Source: Chara braunii
Taxonomy: Eukaryota > Streptophyta > Charophyceae > Charales > Characeae
Direction of reading: 5' to 3'
DNA length: 38,847 nucleotides
Assembly: GCA_003427395.1 (NCBI GenBank)
Contig: BFEA01000521.1
Span: 415,291 to 454,137, forward strand
How positions within the stretch are numbered: the first letter of the stretch is position 1; each line of letters opens with the position of its first letter. The position numbers and the translations under genes are program-made. The notes beneath the pieces are model-generated. The model saw only the letters and a program-made list of their open reading frames with translations, was not told the origin of the DNA and did no database searches. Shown piece by piece: positions 29,000 to 38,847 of this stretch.

Positions 29000-30971
29000 T
29001 TAAGGCACTTATTTTCAATTTTTTTGTGTGTCTCCTGCTAGGAAACAACATACCGTGGACCAAGTATGCACTTATTCAAATAGCCTGCCTGGCGCCACCC
29101 TCCCACCTACAGCACCCGGTGCACCCTCTACAATGGTTGACCAATAACCATTGGTCCATCCCAACCACACCCAAAACTGATACGGGGTTCTTTCCGGCGG
29201 CCAGGGCAAAATAGGACCTCCGGATTGATCCCCTGTGGACAGACCTTATCAAGCTGTGGAGGGAAAGAGGACCTAAACGATTAACCACGCCGATAAGATG
29301 GGAGGAGATTTGTAGGCAGCCTCTGTTTGGTCACCCACAGATCTTAGACCACACAGGTTCCCCCTTCTCCTTGCAAGGCAAAGCCAAATGGCTAAACTGG
29401 GTGAAAAAATGAATTTACAAAATTGGGGACCTGTGGGACACACAGACGGCGGACTGGGCGACTTTAGAAAAAATCAGAGAAAAAACGGGCCCGATCAGAA
29501 ACCTGGCGCAAGGCCTGCAAGAGATCCATGAGGCGATTCCACTGCCCTGGATTCGCTCCCTCAGGAAAGGTCCATCAATTGACACACAAGACTGGGTGAC
29601 GACAGTGGACGCTCTGCCCCTCCCCATAACAGTCGACAAAGTGCACACCGTAGGGCCCGACCAAGCCAACCTACAGGCCCACTGCCCAGTGAACCCGGGC
29701 GAGCGCTGGTCCAAATTGCTAAGGGACGAGGACCTGGACATGACCTGCCCAACCCCTCTGCTCATAAGGATCAGGGTGGTGGAAGACCCAAAAGAAGGTC
29801 CCTACCTATATGAACCATCCACCCCCCTTCTCCTGTTACCATTCGACCCAACGGAGTGAAAATGGACAGGCTATGACTCACACTCCATGCCCCTCTGGCA
29901 GTACACAGTAAACAAAGGCTACAGGATGGGACACAAATATGTCCCGATCACACAAACCATTATCAGAAGATGGGAGAGGGACTCCCCCTTGACAACATAG
30001 GACCTTCACGACCTTAAATGGTTTACCTACTCAAGCATCCAACAAATCATAGAGCCCTTCAGTGGCAAATTCTTCACAGATGTCTGCCGATGCCCGACTG
30101 GCTGACAGCAAGAAATGACATGGAAGAGAAAGGGTTATTATCCCCCATATGCACATACTGTTCCCACTCCTTCCCTAGGAAGAGGGCTACTCTTGAGCAT
30201 TGTCTGGTGGACTGCCCGATGGTCCTGCAGCTATGGAGATGGTGGGATGCCGCCTGGCACTACCTAACAAATGAACACTTGCCATGGAGCATTCGCACCT
30301 TACTTCTGGGGGGCTCTCCCCCCGGTAGCAGTACCTGGACGCCCTTTATGTCCAACCTCTTTTCCTATACCAGGCTGACAATCCTCATGCAGGCTTGGAG
30401 AATGCGCTGCTCGTTCCAAAGGAACCAGCACACATTTGGTTTCATACAGGAACGTGCAGCTGTAATAGACACTATCACAGCTAAGACCCATGAGGCCCAC
30501 AAGGAACTGCAGTACAAGTTGAAAGAGAAACCTGATGCTGCCAAGAGACAGGAACTGATTGACACCCTCAACTCCACATGGACAGACACCGCAACAGGTT
30601 GTGCAGCCTCACTCAGGAGGCTCAGCTGCAATGGCAACCCTGGCCCACGACGGAGAGACAGTGGGAGCGCATGCCACAATCCCACTTCCAGGTGAACTAT
30701 CAACTGACGAACTTCACTCTCGTTCCGAACGAAAGCCGTGATAGCCTACCCAGATAGCCTGATCATACCCGCCTCCCACTCTCCTCCCACCCCCATCGCC
30801 CCCTCCTACCCCCTGCGCCCATCGCCCTTAACTAGCTGGCCAAGGACAGGACTCCCACACCAAACTCTTCACAAGAATACAGATCATCAGACAGGGATAC
30901 CAACAGGTACCCCTCCAATGGGAGACGAAAGGCACACAATGAAGAGGTCTTCAGCTGATGCAGAGAGATAA
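29000..30971 (+). pseudogene. LINE-C ORF2 C-terminal domain (zf-RVT-like)
   Basis: 29026-29860 matches the region between RT and zf-RVT in copy B (WEEICRQPLFGHP; LWDTQTADWATLEKI). 30018-30695 (225 aa open) holds ALQWQILHRCLPMPDWL, ICTYCSHSFPRKRATLEHCL with VDCPMVLQLWRWWD: Cys-Cys-His-Cys in the zf-RVT order. Stops near 29215, 29411 and 29998 break the frame. Confidence 0.82.
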
Positions 30972-31634
30972 GGCTTCAGCAATGATACAAGGGGAGGGAA
31001 GGGCAAGGGCACAGGGAGTAGGGCCAAAAAATGGAACCTTAGCGATAACAAAAAATGAGGGCACAGGAAGAGGAAAGGGTGGGTAGCTAGGATGTGGGAC
31101 CGGGATCAGAAAGGATAGGCGCATGACATTGAAGAGGGTATAGGGTTTAAGGGGTTCAAATGGGTCAAGCATGATACAGGGGGGCTGCTGACCAGGGCTG
31201 GGCGAATGAATAAGGGGCTCTAAGAAGGGATGGGTGTTATCAGCAGCTCCATGGGACAAGAGAGACCAGGATCAGAGAAGAAGAAAGCCCACAGCCCAAG
31301 GAAAACAACAACAGCAATCAGAAATCCTCAATCCTGACGGCCCCCTTATCACCGACGGGAAAAGAGGATCAGATGACATTTATCACACTACCGTAATGGT
31401 ATCTCGACACGTACAGTATCAAACACAATACCATAACACCACAAATGGACAGATAGCAAGGTCTCAAACAACAGATGGCACTTTGTGACATCCTCAATTT
31501 CCACATTGTAAATAGGGACGCTGGACCCAATTTCGAGCAGGTGGTGCTCCCCACCAATAGATGGAGCCTCCCCGATGGTGCTAGTGGTGTCTGCACTTAT
31601 CAGCACCCCTAGCAACCGTTCGGGTTGTTTTCTC

Positions 31635-31661
<27 letters not shown>
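30972..31661 (+). other. LINE-C 3' UTR and poly(A)
   Basis: G-rich in its first half. From 31510 it carries GGGACGCTGGACCC, GAGCAGGTGGTGCTCC, CCACCAATAGATGGAG and GGTGCTAGTGGTG, then an A-tract at 31636-31661. Confidence 0.88.
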
Positions 31662-31665
<4 letters not shown>

Positions 31666-32175
31666 TGATCATCCCCCCCCCCCCCAACCATTGAAGATCC
31701 ACCAAGGCTAGCTAAGAGGGAGGGAGCAGTTCTAAAAAGCATGCAGCATCTCTGAAGAACTCCTCTGGCTGGACATCAAACCAGTCATTAAACTGCAAAA
31801 GGCAACTCTTTTTTGATAGGCATCACAGACTCATTCTCATCAGGCCATAACACCTGTCCCATACCCTGTTCCTGTGATCCCCTTAGCCAGTCCATTGTGA
31901 ATTTGAGGATAGACTGTTTGATGTCTTTGTCCTTTTTTTTTAAGTTTCCTTTAAGTTTGGTTTCCACAAATTGTTTTACATTCTGAAAACATTCCACCCC
32001 TTCCATATGTACATCCTTCATTACATATACACACCTCCTTTGCCATGTGGCCCATATGATAGCTTTCCCACCAAGAAGAAATAGGTTTGACTGAAGGTTG
32101 CCAGGGACAGGTCAACCGGGTTGGAATGACCCAGTAAAAGGGCTCTCCATTCCCAAGGCCACTCAAGGCCAGTTA
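31662..32175 (-). mobile_element. LINE fragment E (ORF2 end, minus strand)
   Basis: Minus-strand frames read ALLLGHSN (like AILLGHWEQ in copy D), then KGNLKKKDKDIKQSILKF and TMDWLRGSQEQG, matching KQAITTFCMDWLRGQWEGW in copy A. It starts within the zf-RVT end and stops before any recognisable 3' UTR. A run of 14 C (31672-31685) sits between it and the copy C tail. It abuts copy C in the opposite orientation. Confidence 0.75.
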
Positions 32176-32529
32176 GTTCTACTCTAGCCTACTGCCGGTA
32201 TGTTTTTTTTCGTGCGCAGGCTGTTTCCAGGCTGGGCACAGAAAGGGTCATAAGTACTGGTGGTTTGATGGCCGCGTTGGAACAAAATGGCTGGGAAGAA
32301 TACTGGTGTGGGCAGCTCTAGGCGTCTATCAGTCCGCAAAGGGGCGCCTTCCAGTGTGGAAAATGATGCCCGCCCCTTAATCTCGGGAAGATCAGCAGAC
32401 AACTTCTAGGTGGGGGATGGGTCAGTTGTTAAGTAGGAGCCCCACAATGGGAACGGGACTATTTGCAGCTCCAAGGGATACTGGGTGCTCCAGAGTATAA
32501 TAGAACAATGACTATAGCCGCAACATTGA
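32176..32529. other. No gene recognised
   Basis: No match to the LINE coding parts and no convincing frame. Confidence 0.45.
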
Positions 32530-32718
32530 CCTGCACTGTTGTATTTAAGGGACGATGGACCCAGTTTTCAGCAGGTGTCGCTCCCCACCAATAGACGGAG
32601 CAGCCCAACAGTCAAAGCCTCAATTCCGGTGGTTTTCTTACCACTGCCGGGGTAGTGGCCTTGCAAAAGGGCTTTCACAAAAACAAAAACACAAAAAAAA
32701 AGAAAGAAAAAAAAAAAG
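32530..32718 (+). mobile_element. Orphan LINE 3' end (plus strand)
   Basis: GGGACGATGGACCCAG, TTTCAGCAGGTGTCGCTCCC and CACCAATAGACGGAGC, then an interrupted A-tract (32677-32718). The 3'-end signature occurs without coding sequence. Confidence 0.85.
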
Positions 32719-33404
32719 GTTGAGGCAGAAGAAACGATGCTGGCCCTAAGTGAGGTAGCCGCTCACTACGGGGCCTTAGAATTGGACCCCAGAGCAGGTA
32801 ACTCCCCGGCTTCAGTTAGCTGCATGGGCCAGAACCCAAACCTTGCCCGGTAGTGTGATGCGCAACCTCACACCTCGCGCGTCGTTCCGTACTTCAAACG
32901 CCGATCAGAGTAGTTGGCGGTGTGGCCGAGGATTTTTTGCCGGTGGGGTTGAATCGCCTGAGCGAAACGGGGGATTCTTGTTTCGGGCCGAGGGTTGCCC
33001 TCTAGGGTTTGAACCGTCGTGGAGGGCAAGGGACAGAGAGAAAGATCATTCTGAAGCAACCATCAACAAAAGCCCAAAAAAAAAAAAAAAATTGGCAACG
33101 AAGAGAAAGGCGAGGGAGTGGAGTTTTACCGCTCCCTGTCGCGCTCGATTCGTGCAAGCCTTGTGGCGGCCACTCCGGAATAGGGAAGTTCCAGGCCTCG
33201 GTGTCAGATTCGTCGAGCCCGCGCGTACGTCCTTGTGCAAGGTCGCCTAGGGTCTGATGGACCGAGGGAACCCAGATTCGAAAGTTAGCCGGGAGCGCGC
33301 CCGCGTTGCGGGGGAGTTCTGAAAATTGAGCCGCACCTTCGTATCCCAAGACTAACCCCTTCACCAGGAACACAAATCCCTCTGACGACACCAGCGGAAG
33401 TTAA
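32719..33404. other. No gene recognised
   Basis: Frames on both strands show no domain. A 15-A run lies near 33076-33090. In other LINE copies ORF1 would be expected here, upstream of the APE of copy D, but none of its motifs is present. Confidence 0.5.
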
Positions 33405-33405
33405 A

Positions 33406-34300
33406 TTGAGGCCGCCACGTGGCGTGGGCCGTGGACCAGGGCAACACAGTCAGATTGGTGTTGGGCAATTCCATGCTACTAAAGTGGCAGGTTTAGATCT
33501 AAGAACGCTTAATGTAAATGGACTCACCACAACAAAAGAGGAAAAAAAGAAAGTTATAATAGAGCAACTCAGCGGAGTGGGAGGTCGTACATGGCCTGAT
33601 CTGATCTGCATACAGGAAACTCATCTCATGGACTCCCCAACCCATGATAGAGTATACAATCTGGCATGGCCCTTTTTTTAAATTTCATGCTTGGCTACAG
33701 GAAGTGGCTCATGAGGAGTGGCCACCTGGGTGCCTCCAGATTTCAGAGTAGAAATCGTTCACTGAACAGCCGATAAAGAACAGGGGCGTTGGATCTCTAC
33801 TTTGGTTATGCTGAAACTAGAAATAGTATGTCTCATTAATGTGTATGGACCCAATGAAGTCCAAGAAAGGGTAAACGTTTTCCAGGAAATCAAGGCTCAA
33901 ATTCCAAATGGAATACCAGTCATCATGGCAGAGGACTTCAACGCAGCCTCTGATAGATGGCTGGATCGATGGGAAATTCTCTCTCCTTGTCCAACGTATA
34001 TAGAGGAGGATGAAACTATCATCAATAGATTATGCGAAGATGAACAATTCTTTGACACATACCGACATATCTTCCCTCAAGAAAGGTTGTTCACTTGTAT
34101 TCGCAATAGTGGCTCCCAACACCGATCTAGATCCATAATAGATTTAATTTTAATGTCACAGGATCTAGATCGATTTTTGCTATGGGCTGCTATCTTTCCC
34201 CAAAGTCCGTGGCCAGGGATAGATCACAAAATGTGTGTAGCTCTATTATCTTTTAGAAAAAAATGGATCGGGAGAAGAGTTTTACAAATTAAACACCTCC
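33406..34300 (+). pseudogene. LINE-D APE-type endonuclease
   Basis: LDLRTLNVNGLTTTKEEKKK; CIQETHLMDSPTHD (Glu); LINVYGPNEVQER; VIMAEDFNAASDRWLDRW (Asp/Asn kept, Gly to Glu before it); SRSIIDLILMSQD; PGIDHKMC (Asp-His). A frameshift or stop near 33680 separates the first motifs from the rest (33802-34377). Confidence 0.88.
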
Positions 34301-34639
34301 TTACTTTCGCAAAGACAGTTCAAACAATACATAAAGGACATCTGGGATTACTGCCATACTACAAAAGGAAAACATGACTCCCACATAGCATGGTTCAATA
34401 ATGGTCTGGCCTTTTTGGCTAAAAAATGCGATGATTTTCAAAATTACAGGCAAAGAATCGTTACCTTCAAGAAATAAACATTCAAGAACAAATTTTTAAT
34501 TATGAACTTGATTAATTATAAAATAATTTTCACCCAGTCGATATTCAAGAACTCAAACATCAACTTTTATCCTTTGCCCAACATCATTGGCAAGGGTATT
34601 TGATCAAAGACAAATTATCACGATATATGATTGAAGGAC

Positions 34640-35777
34640 AAATGAACGCTGTTTTTTTTGCTTTAGCGCGTGCTAGATCCAGACGCACGACTATTGAAGG
34701 ATTTCAGGACCCTACTAGAGCCTTGGATCCCTCTATCTCATTATCCTCGGCGAGAAACCAATATATGAAACTATAGACCTATAACCCTACTCAGAGTGGT
34801 TTACAAAATATTGGCCAAGGCACTGGTCAACCACATGATTCCGGTGATGACAGATATTATCCACCCTTCACAGACTGGATTTATTAAGGATAGGCATATC
34901 CAGGACAATATTCTATTAATTAATGAAACTATTAAACGCTCCCGTCAATCTAAAAAAAATGTTGCCTTCATTTTTATTGATTTTAAAAAAGCTTACGATC
35001 ATGTGGACTGTCGTTTTTTTATGCTTGTTTGAATAAGATGAAGTTCGAACCCAACTTGAGGAAATGGGTCAGGATCCTCCATACCAATGCCACAACAAAA
35101 GTTCAGATAAATGAACTAAGTCTTCTCTTTCCAGAAATTAGATTGCAGAGATCGGTGAGACAGGGGCCCCCCCTGACCCCCTTTTTGTTTCTAATCATAA
35201 TGGAAGCCCTAGGGGCTAATCTCAGAACTAACCATAATTTAAAACGACTACAAATTTCGGGCATTCCATAAGAAGTTATTCTTGTTTGCTCAATGTTTGT
35301 TGATGATCTCACAATCATGTTGGAAACATCAGTAGCGAACATGGAGGAAATACAGGATCTAATGAACAAATTCATACGGGTCTCTTATATGGTGGTTAAA
35401 TGGGGTAACAAGATTCAAGGGTGGTGGTTTTATTCTAATGGAGACCGCCCTCCAGAACAACCCAGAATAAGTTGGTTACCCCTAGAAACCCCAGTCCATA
35501 TTCTGGGAGTATCACTCACAGCAATAGATAAACCTACTATACATGATGAATGAATCTTCAAACCTGCACTGAAAAAATGAATAAATGGAAGAACCAGCAC
35601 ACCTCCATTTTCGGAAGAGCCCTCATAATCAATAACGTAATATTAACATCCATTTGGTATAAGTCAGCACTTTGGACCATAAGCAAAGAACGGACGAAAA
35701 CCCTTCAGCGACAAGTAACAACTTTCTTATGGAGAGGGAATCATGAACAAGATAGGGTAATTCCTAGAGTGGCATAA
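34640..35777 (+). pseudogene. LINE-D reverse transcriptase
   Basis: ARARSRRTTIEGFQDP linker (34670-34715). Then VVYKILAKALVNHMIP, HPSQTGFIKDRHIQDNILL, FIFIDFKKAYDHVD (motif A), LQRSVRQGPPLTPFLF (motif B, with Asp of the QGDP block changed to Pro), MFVDDLTIML (motif C), GWWFYSNGDRPPEQP, ILGVSLTAI and IFGRALIINN, VTTFLWRGN. In-frame stops and two short frame changes. About 380 bp of linker between the APE and this point is poorly conserved. Confidence 0.9.
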
Positions 35778-37225
35778 GTTTCCATAATCCAACAAAAAAC
35801 AAGGGGAGGCTTGGGGATTTTTGATCCCACGCTCCAATATCAAGCCTTATCAATACAATGAATCAAAAAATAATCCTATCCATGGACAAACCATGACACG
35901 TGTTGGCTTTGGAGCAGATTCATAGGCTCGCCCCTGTATCAGATGAGCATATACATCCCCTTACATGGATAGAGGATCGGTACTGGATGATACCCAAAGC
36001 AAAGGCCGAATCTAAAGAAGAATGGGAGCGGGGAAGTGCAAAAAACAATCTAATACTGGATAATCTATGAGTAACATGATAAAAACATGGGGTCATCTAC
36101 CATTACCAAATAGGCCTTTTCCAACCCGTTATGAGGAGCCTCAAGAGGTACTTCGTCAACCACTCTTTGGCAATCGATAGATAACAAACACAAATGGTTG
36201 TATGTACAATAGTTCAACCCATCCTTGGTCTCACTCGGTCAAAGCGAAGTCATGAGGATTAAGGACTTATGGGACACAAGTAAAAAAGACTGGAAAACGA
36301 CGGAGCAACTAAAATATACACTTCGGTATGCTCATCATCTCAACCAAAACTTAGATCAGATCATCTTTTCTATACCCTTGGTCTAGGTAAGAACACTAAG
36401 AAAAGGAATTAAATTTCAGGATGCAGACTGGGTGGTTGGATTTTATCCATATGGTCAAAAAATGGTTGGTGAAATCATACATATTCTTGCACAAGGCGCG
36501 CTGATAAGTATTTCTAAGATAAATAGAGATCAATTTCTGATCCAGTTTTCCTTAGACGAAGTATCATTTTTTCCGCCAACACATCTTTATTGAATTAGAG
36601 CCCTTTTTATCTCTTCGGTCAAGGGATGGAAAACCTTCCATCCAGAGTTGCCCATCCCTGAACTTCCAATAAATCCGGTGGAATGGGTGCGGCAGATTAA
36701 CGAAAAAGGTAGACCAAGGACCTTGCAGTCTCTTACAGTAAAAGCGACATATAGGATGCTCCGACCAAAAGTAGACATTACAACTATTCTTCAAGAACGA
36801 TGGGGCAAACATTTGAACATAGATAGGAACATACTCAACAACATAAAAGTTTACAAAAATATATTCCTGCTAAATTTTCTTCATTACAGTGGTAAATTGA
36901 CCATCGTTGTCTTCCTACAAATGACTGGCTTATTGATCACTCTTCACTGGAACAGAAAATTTTAGCATCCCCATGGTGTAAATAATATTTGTCTACTTTT
37001 CCCATAAGGAAATTTAGGGAAACCATTTAGCACATTTTTATGCAATGTCCAGGCTCGGTAATACTCTGGCGCAGATGGGATTGCATATGGCGAGAATTGA
37101 CAGGCCTAAACTGACCTTGGGACTGAAGGGCTATTCTCCTAGGACATTGGGAACAAAGAAACCTAGAACAGACAAATTTCCAGCTGAATTTCTTCGAAAT
37201 TGGTAGGAAAGCGGCTATATGGACA
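35778..37225 (+). pseudogene. LINE-D ORF2 C-terminal region, 3'-truncated
   Basis: Frame pieces include RGGLGIFDPTLQ, the KDLWDTSKKDW-like stretch, SLTVKATYRMLRPKVD (36648-36965), HIFMQCPGSVILWRRWDCIW and AILLGHWEQRNLEQ, followed by GRKAAIWTFASDH. This is the zf-RVT-like domain up to the point that copy A reaches at about 3780. The homology stops at about 37225, and the remaining 540 bp of ORF2 plus the 3' UTR are missing. Confidence 0.82.
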
Positions 37226-37240
37226 TTTGCGTCCGATCAC

Positions 37241-38660
37241 CTATTTCTGTGAGAGTTGTCTGAGGTCCTGGATCACAATGTTTAGAGAGGAAGTCGTGCA
37301 AATCTCGTTTGAAAGTCCGGTCATTAGAATTTTGATATTCACATATGCGGACCATCCCCTCAAGGTCACCTCTCCATATTGATCTTGCCCCATTGGAGAC
37401 AACCCGATTTTCCACTTCCCATTTTTCTTTTTAATCGGAATAACCAAATTACCACTTGGTGCTTGCAACCTGATAGTTTCACATTTTTCCAGGAGATTCC
37501 TTAGTTTTTGTCTTTTACCTGTTTCTTGTAAAACCGGCATGGGGAAAGAAACTAACCCTTCCTGAGTGTGTTATCTTTGGTATACAGACCCCCGTAATTG
37601 GTTGACAGATTGTGCCTGTTGTTGTGTCAGTTGTTGTAATCGTAGAGATTGATCGATATGTTCTGAATCCTGAGACTGCCCTAAACACAGTTGTTGTTGC
37701 AATTAATGCATCTGGTCTTGTTGCTGCAACAATAGTTGTTGTTGAGGCTGACCGGGTTCATGCATTTTTCCCTGTATCCGTAATTGATTCTGTTATGAGA
37801 ACAGCAACTGTTATTGTAACCCCTCCTGTATTTGTTCATGTTGTTGCGACAACAACTGTTGTTGGGAAATCTGTTTTGGTACTTGAGACTGCCCCAACAT
37901 AGTTGTTGTGATGATTGTTGAGGTTAACCAGGCAAGACCAGCAATTGCTGCTATGACGCTTGTTCCCCTTTTTGTATAGCATCCTGATCCTTATCATTGA
38001 TAATTTCATTTTTTTCTTCTCCTTTTCCTTCCTTCTCCACCCTTTCTTCATACTATTCATTCTCTGCTTCTAATATATTGTCTTCATTCCCATCATTTAT
38101 CATGCTCTGAGAATCAGGATTTGCTTTGAAATAAAGGGGTCGTGATCCAAGTCACAAAGATTTTGCTGCTCTTTGAAGGCCACTAGCACAATTGCAAAAT
38201 TTTGTAACTCATCTTGTGTAGAGTGGGGGGGGGGGACATAGTTATTACCGCTTGCAGCATCCTCTGACTAACCACTGACCAACTCACTCCATGTGGTAAT
38301 CTCTGCTGCAGAATCCTCTTAAGACTACGACTGTGATTTAGAATATTTACAAGTCATACGTTTGACATATCCCAGAATTCTCCAGTGGTTGTTCCGTATT
38401 TTGACTTCAGCTACTGGAGCAGCCAATCAGTTAGCTGGATGATTTTTTGTTCTATGGGAATCCGATCCCCCTCTTCCGTGGGGCAGGGAGCATCGTACAT
38501 CGGAGTAATCGGAGTATGTACTGGAACTTGTTGGTCCACATCCGTTGGGGTTGGACCAAATGTTAAACAAGAGGATGACGTGGCAGTTACCGAACCCAAC
38601 GGCCCTCAGCATACTATCCCTGCCTGTCCTCCAAGCGAAGGACCTATTTCACGCACTTAG
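37241..38660 (-). pseudogene. LINE copy F, ORF1 only (minus strand)
   Basis: Minus strand: RIPIEQKIIQLTDWLLQ at about 38460-38411 (copy B: IEQKLVAIADWL), then EFWDMSNV and SLKRILQQRLPHGVSW (copy B: SLRSVLENRPPTGVSW). A charged Lys/Glu segment follows (about 38060-37970), then a Gln-rich, probably coiled-coil segment (37910-37600) with a repeated QQLC-GQSQ unit. Last come NLVIPIKKKNGKWKIGL and VTLRGWSAY at 37540-37300. It ends in the middle of the C-terminal block near 37241. Several stops. No ORF2 follows on this strand. Confidence 0.8.
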
Positions 38661-38847
38661 CAGGCAGTGTATACTAAAAACTTGTTGATAATGGCAATGC
38701 TGATGAAGACTACGAAATAAGACAATGAGGCGATCACGCTACTGAGTATGTTGATGATGTTATTGCAAGAGGATGACGTAGTAGTTTCACTTACAGACCT
38801 AGTCTAGTGCCCCGTGCCGAATCCAACACCCCTTAGCATACTATTAC
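38569..38847. repeat. Repeated motif upstream of ORF1 copy F
   Basis: CAAGAGGATGACGT occurs at 38569 and at 38766. CCTCAGCATACTAT (38613-38626) and CCTTAGCATACTAT (38831-38844) follow, each preceded by a CCGAA-CCAAC-type block. So a unit of about 200 bp is repeated with changes. It could be a tandem 5' UTR of the minus-strand LINE; the window ends here. Confidence 0.55.

Larger units (their letters stand above)
24301..31661 (+). mobile_element. LINE retrotransposon copy C, nearly full length
   Basis: A plus-strand element with ORF1 (about 24315-26082), APE (26340-27230), RT (27450-28990), ORF2 C-terminal domain (29000 to about 30971), 3' UTR and a poly(A) tract (31636-31661). The 5' limit is unclear. 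It carries many stops and frameshifts. Sequence divergence from copy B is substantial, but domain order and 3' end are the same. Confidence 0.85.
33405..37225 (+). mobile_element. LINE copy D (ORF2 only), AT-rich
   Basis: A plus-strand ORF2 from the APE start to the zf-RVT region, without ORF1 upstream and without a recognisable 3' UTR or tail. It is visibly more AT-rich than copies A-C and has many stops. It ends near 37225 where minus-strand ORF1 sequence (copy F) begins. Confidence 0.85.

Noticed and set aside
31662-31675. TCATTGATCA after the copy C tail as a target duplication
   Set aside because: The only similar string seen lies at about 20345, inside another repeat and 4 kb before the element. 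This is likely chance.
32843-33250. 135-codon plus-strand frame (and an opposing 129-codon minus frame)
   Set aside because: No domain or similarity to the other copies; it spans a poly(A) run read as Lys. Not supportable as a gene.
1-38847. CRISPR array, bacterial operons, Shine-Dalgarno sites
   Set aside because: No regularly spaced identical repeats with unique spacers are present, and all coding matches are eukaryotic retroelements.

Overview
This is a repeat-dominated stretch of a eukaryotic nuclear genome. No intact single-copy host protein gene can be supported anywhere in it. The content is decayed retrotransposons, small inverted-repeat elements, microsatellites, organelle-type RNA gene remnants and assembly artefacts. 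From memory, the Ty3/gypsy Gag protein (for example its WDDLAAAW core block) resembles a Gag family common in the charophyte alga Chara braunii. A streptophyte or charophyte alga is therefore my best guess, but this is inference without a search.

Layout. Bases 1-2429 hold no protein gene. They contain a plastid/cyanobacterial-type 5S rRNA (323-439, minus), a badly decayed tRNA-Val-like relic (777-850), an 84-bp direct repeat and an organelle/bacterial-type tRNA with a CAT anticodon (1813-1886). Bases 2430-4738 are LINE copy A (plus strand, 5' truncated). Bases about 4985-17100 are one Ty3/gypsy element on the minus strand (Gag, protease, RT, RNase H, integrase). Its RT is split by a near full-length 6.5-kb LINE (copy B, 7540-14034, minus) with the trinucleotide CCT on both sides. 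Bases 17100-19030 are microsatellites and unassigned DNA. Bases 19038-19271 carry two Tn5/Nextera mosaic-end junction sequences, which are library adapter. Bases 19762-20141 are a gap of Ns flanked by two identical 95-bp ends. Bases 20459-20580 and 20961-21090 are two MITE-like inverted-repeat elements. Bases 21515-21955 are a tandem duplication. Bases 22300-22640 are a fragment of a second gypsy integrase.

The right part is LINE territory. It has an orphan minus-strand 3' end (24030-24200), LINE copy C (plus, about 24300-31661), LINE E (minus fragment), an orphan plus-strand 3' end (32530-32718), LINE D (plus, 33405 to about 37225) and LINE F (minus, ORF1 only, about 37241-38660). D and F meet tail-on, so ORF1 lies inverted and downstream of its expected partner ORF2.

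How the parts work together. Each LINE has the order ORF1, then ORF2 with an APE-type endonuclease, reverse transcriptase and a zf-RVT-like Cys/His domain, then a shared 3' end rich in CAGCAGGTG/CCACCAATAG signals and a poly(A) tail. All autonomous coding regions seen are broken by stops or frameshifts. The one long intact frame is the ORF2 C-terminus of copy A (431 aa). I found no evidence for a new defence or metabolic system. The best candidates for new biology are the LINE ORF1 protein, which carries conserved blocks in three copies and no nucleic-acid-binding motif I recognise, and the organelle-type RNA remnants at the left end.
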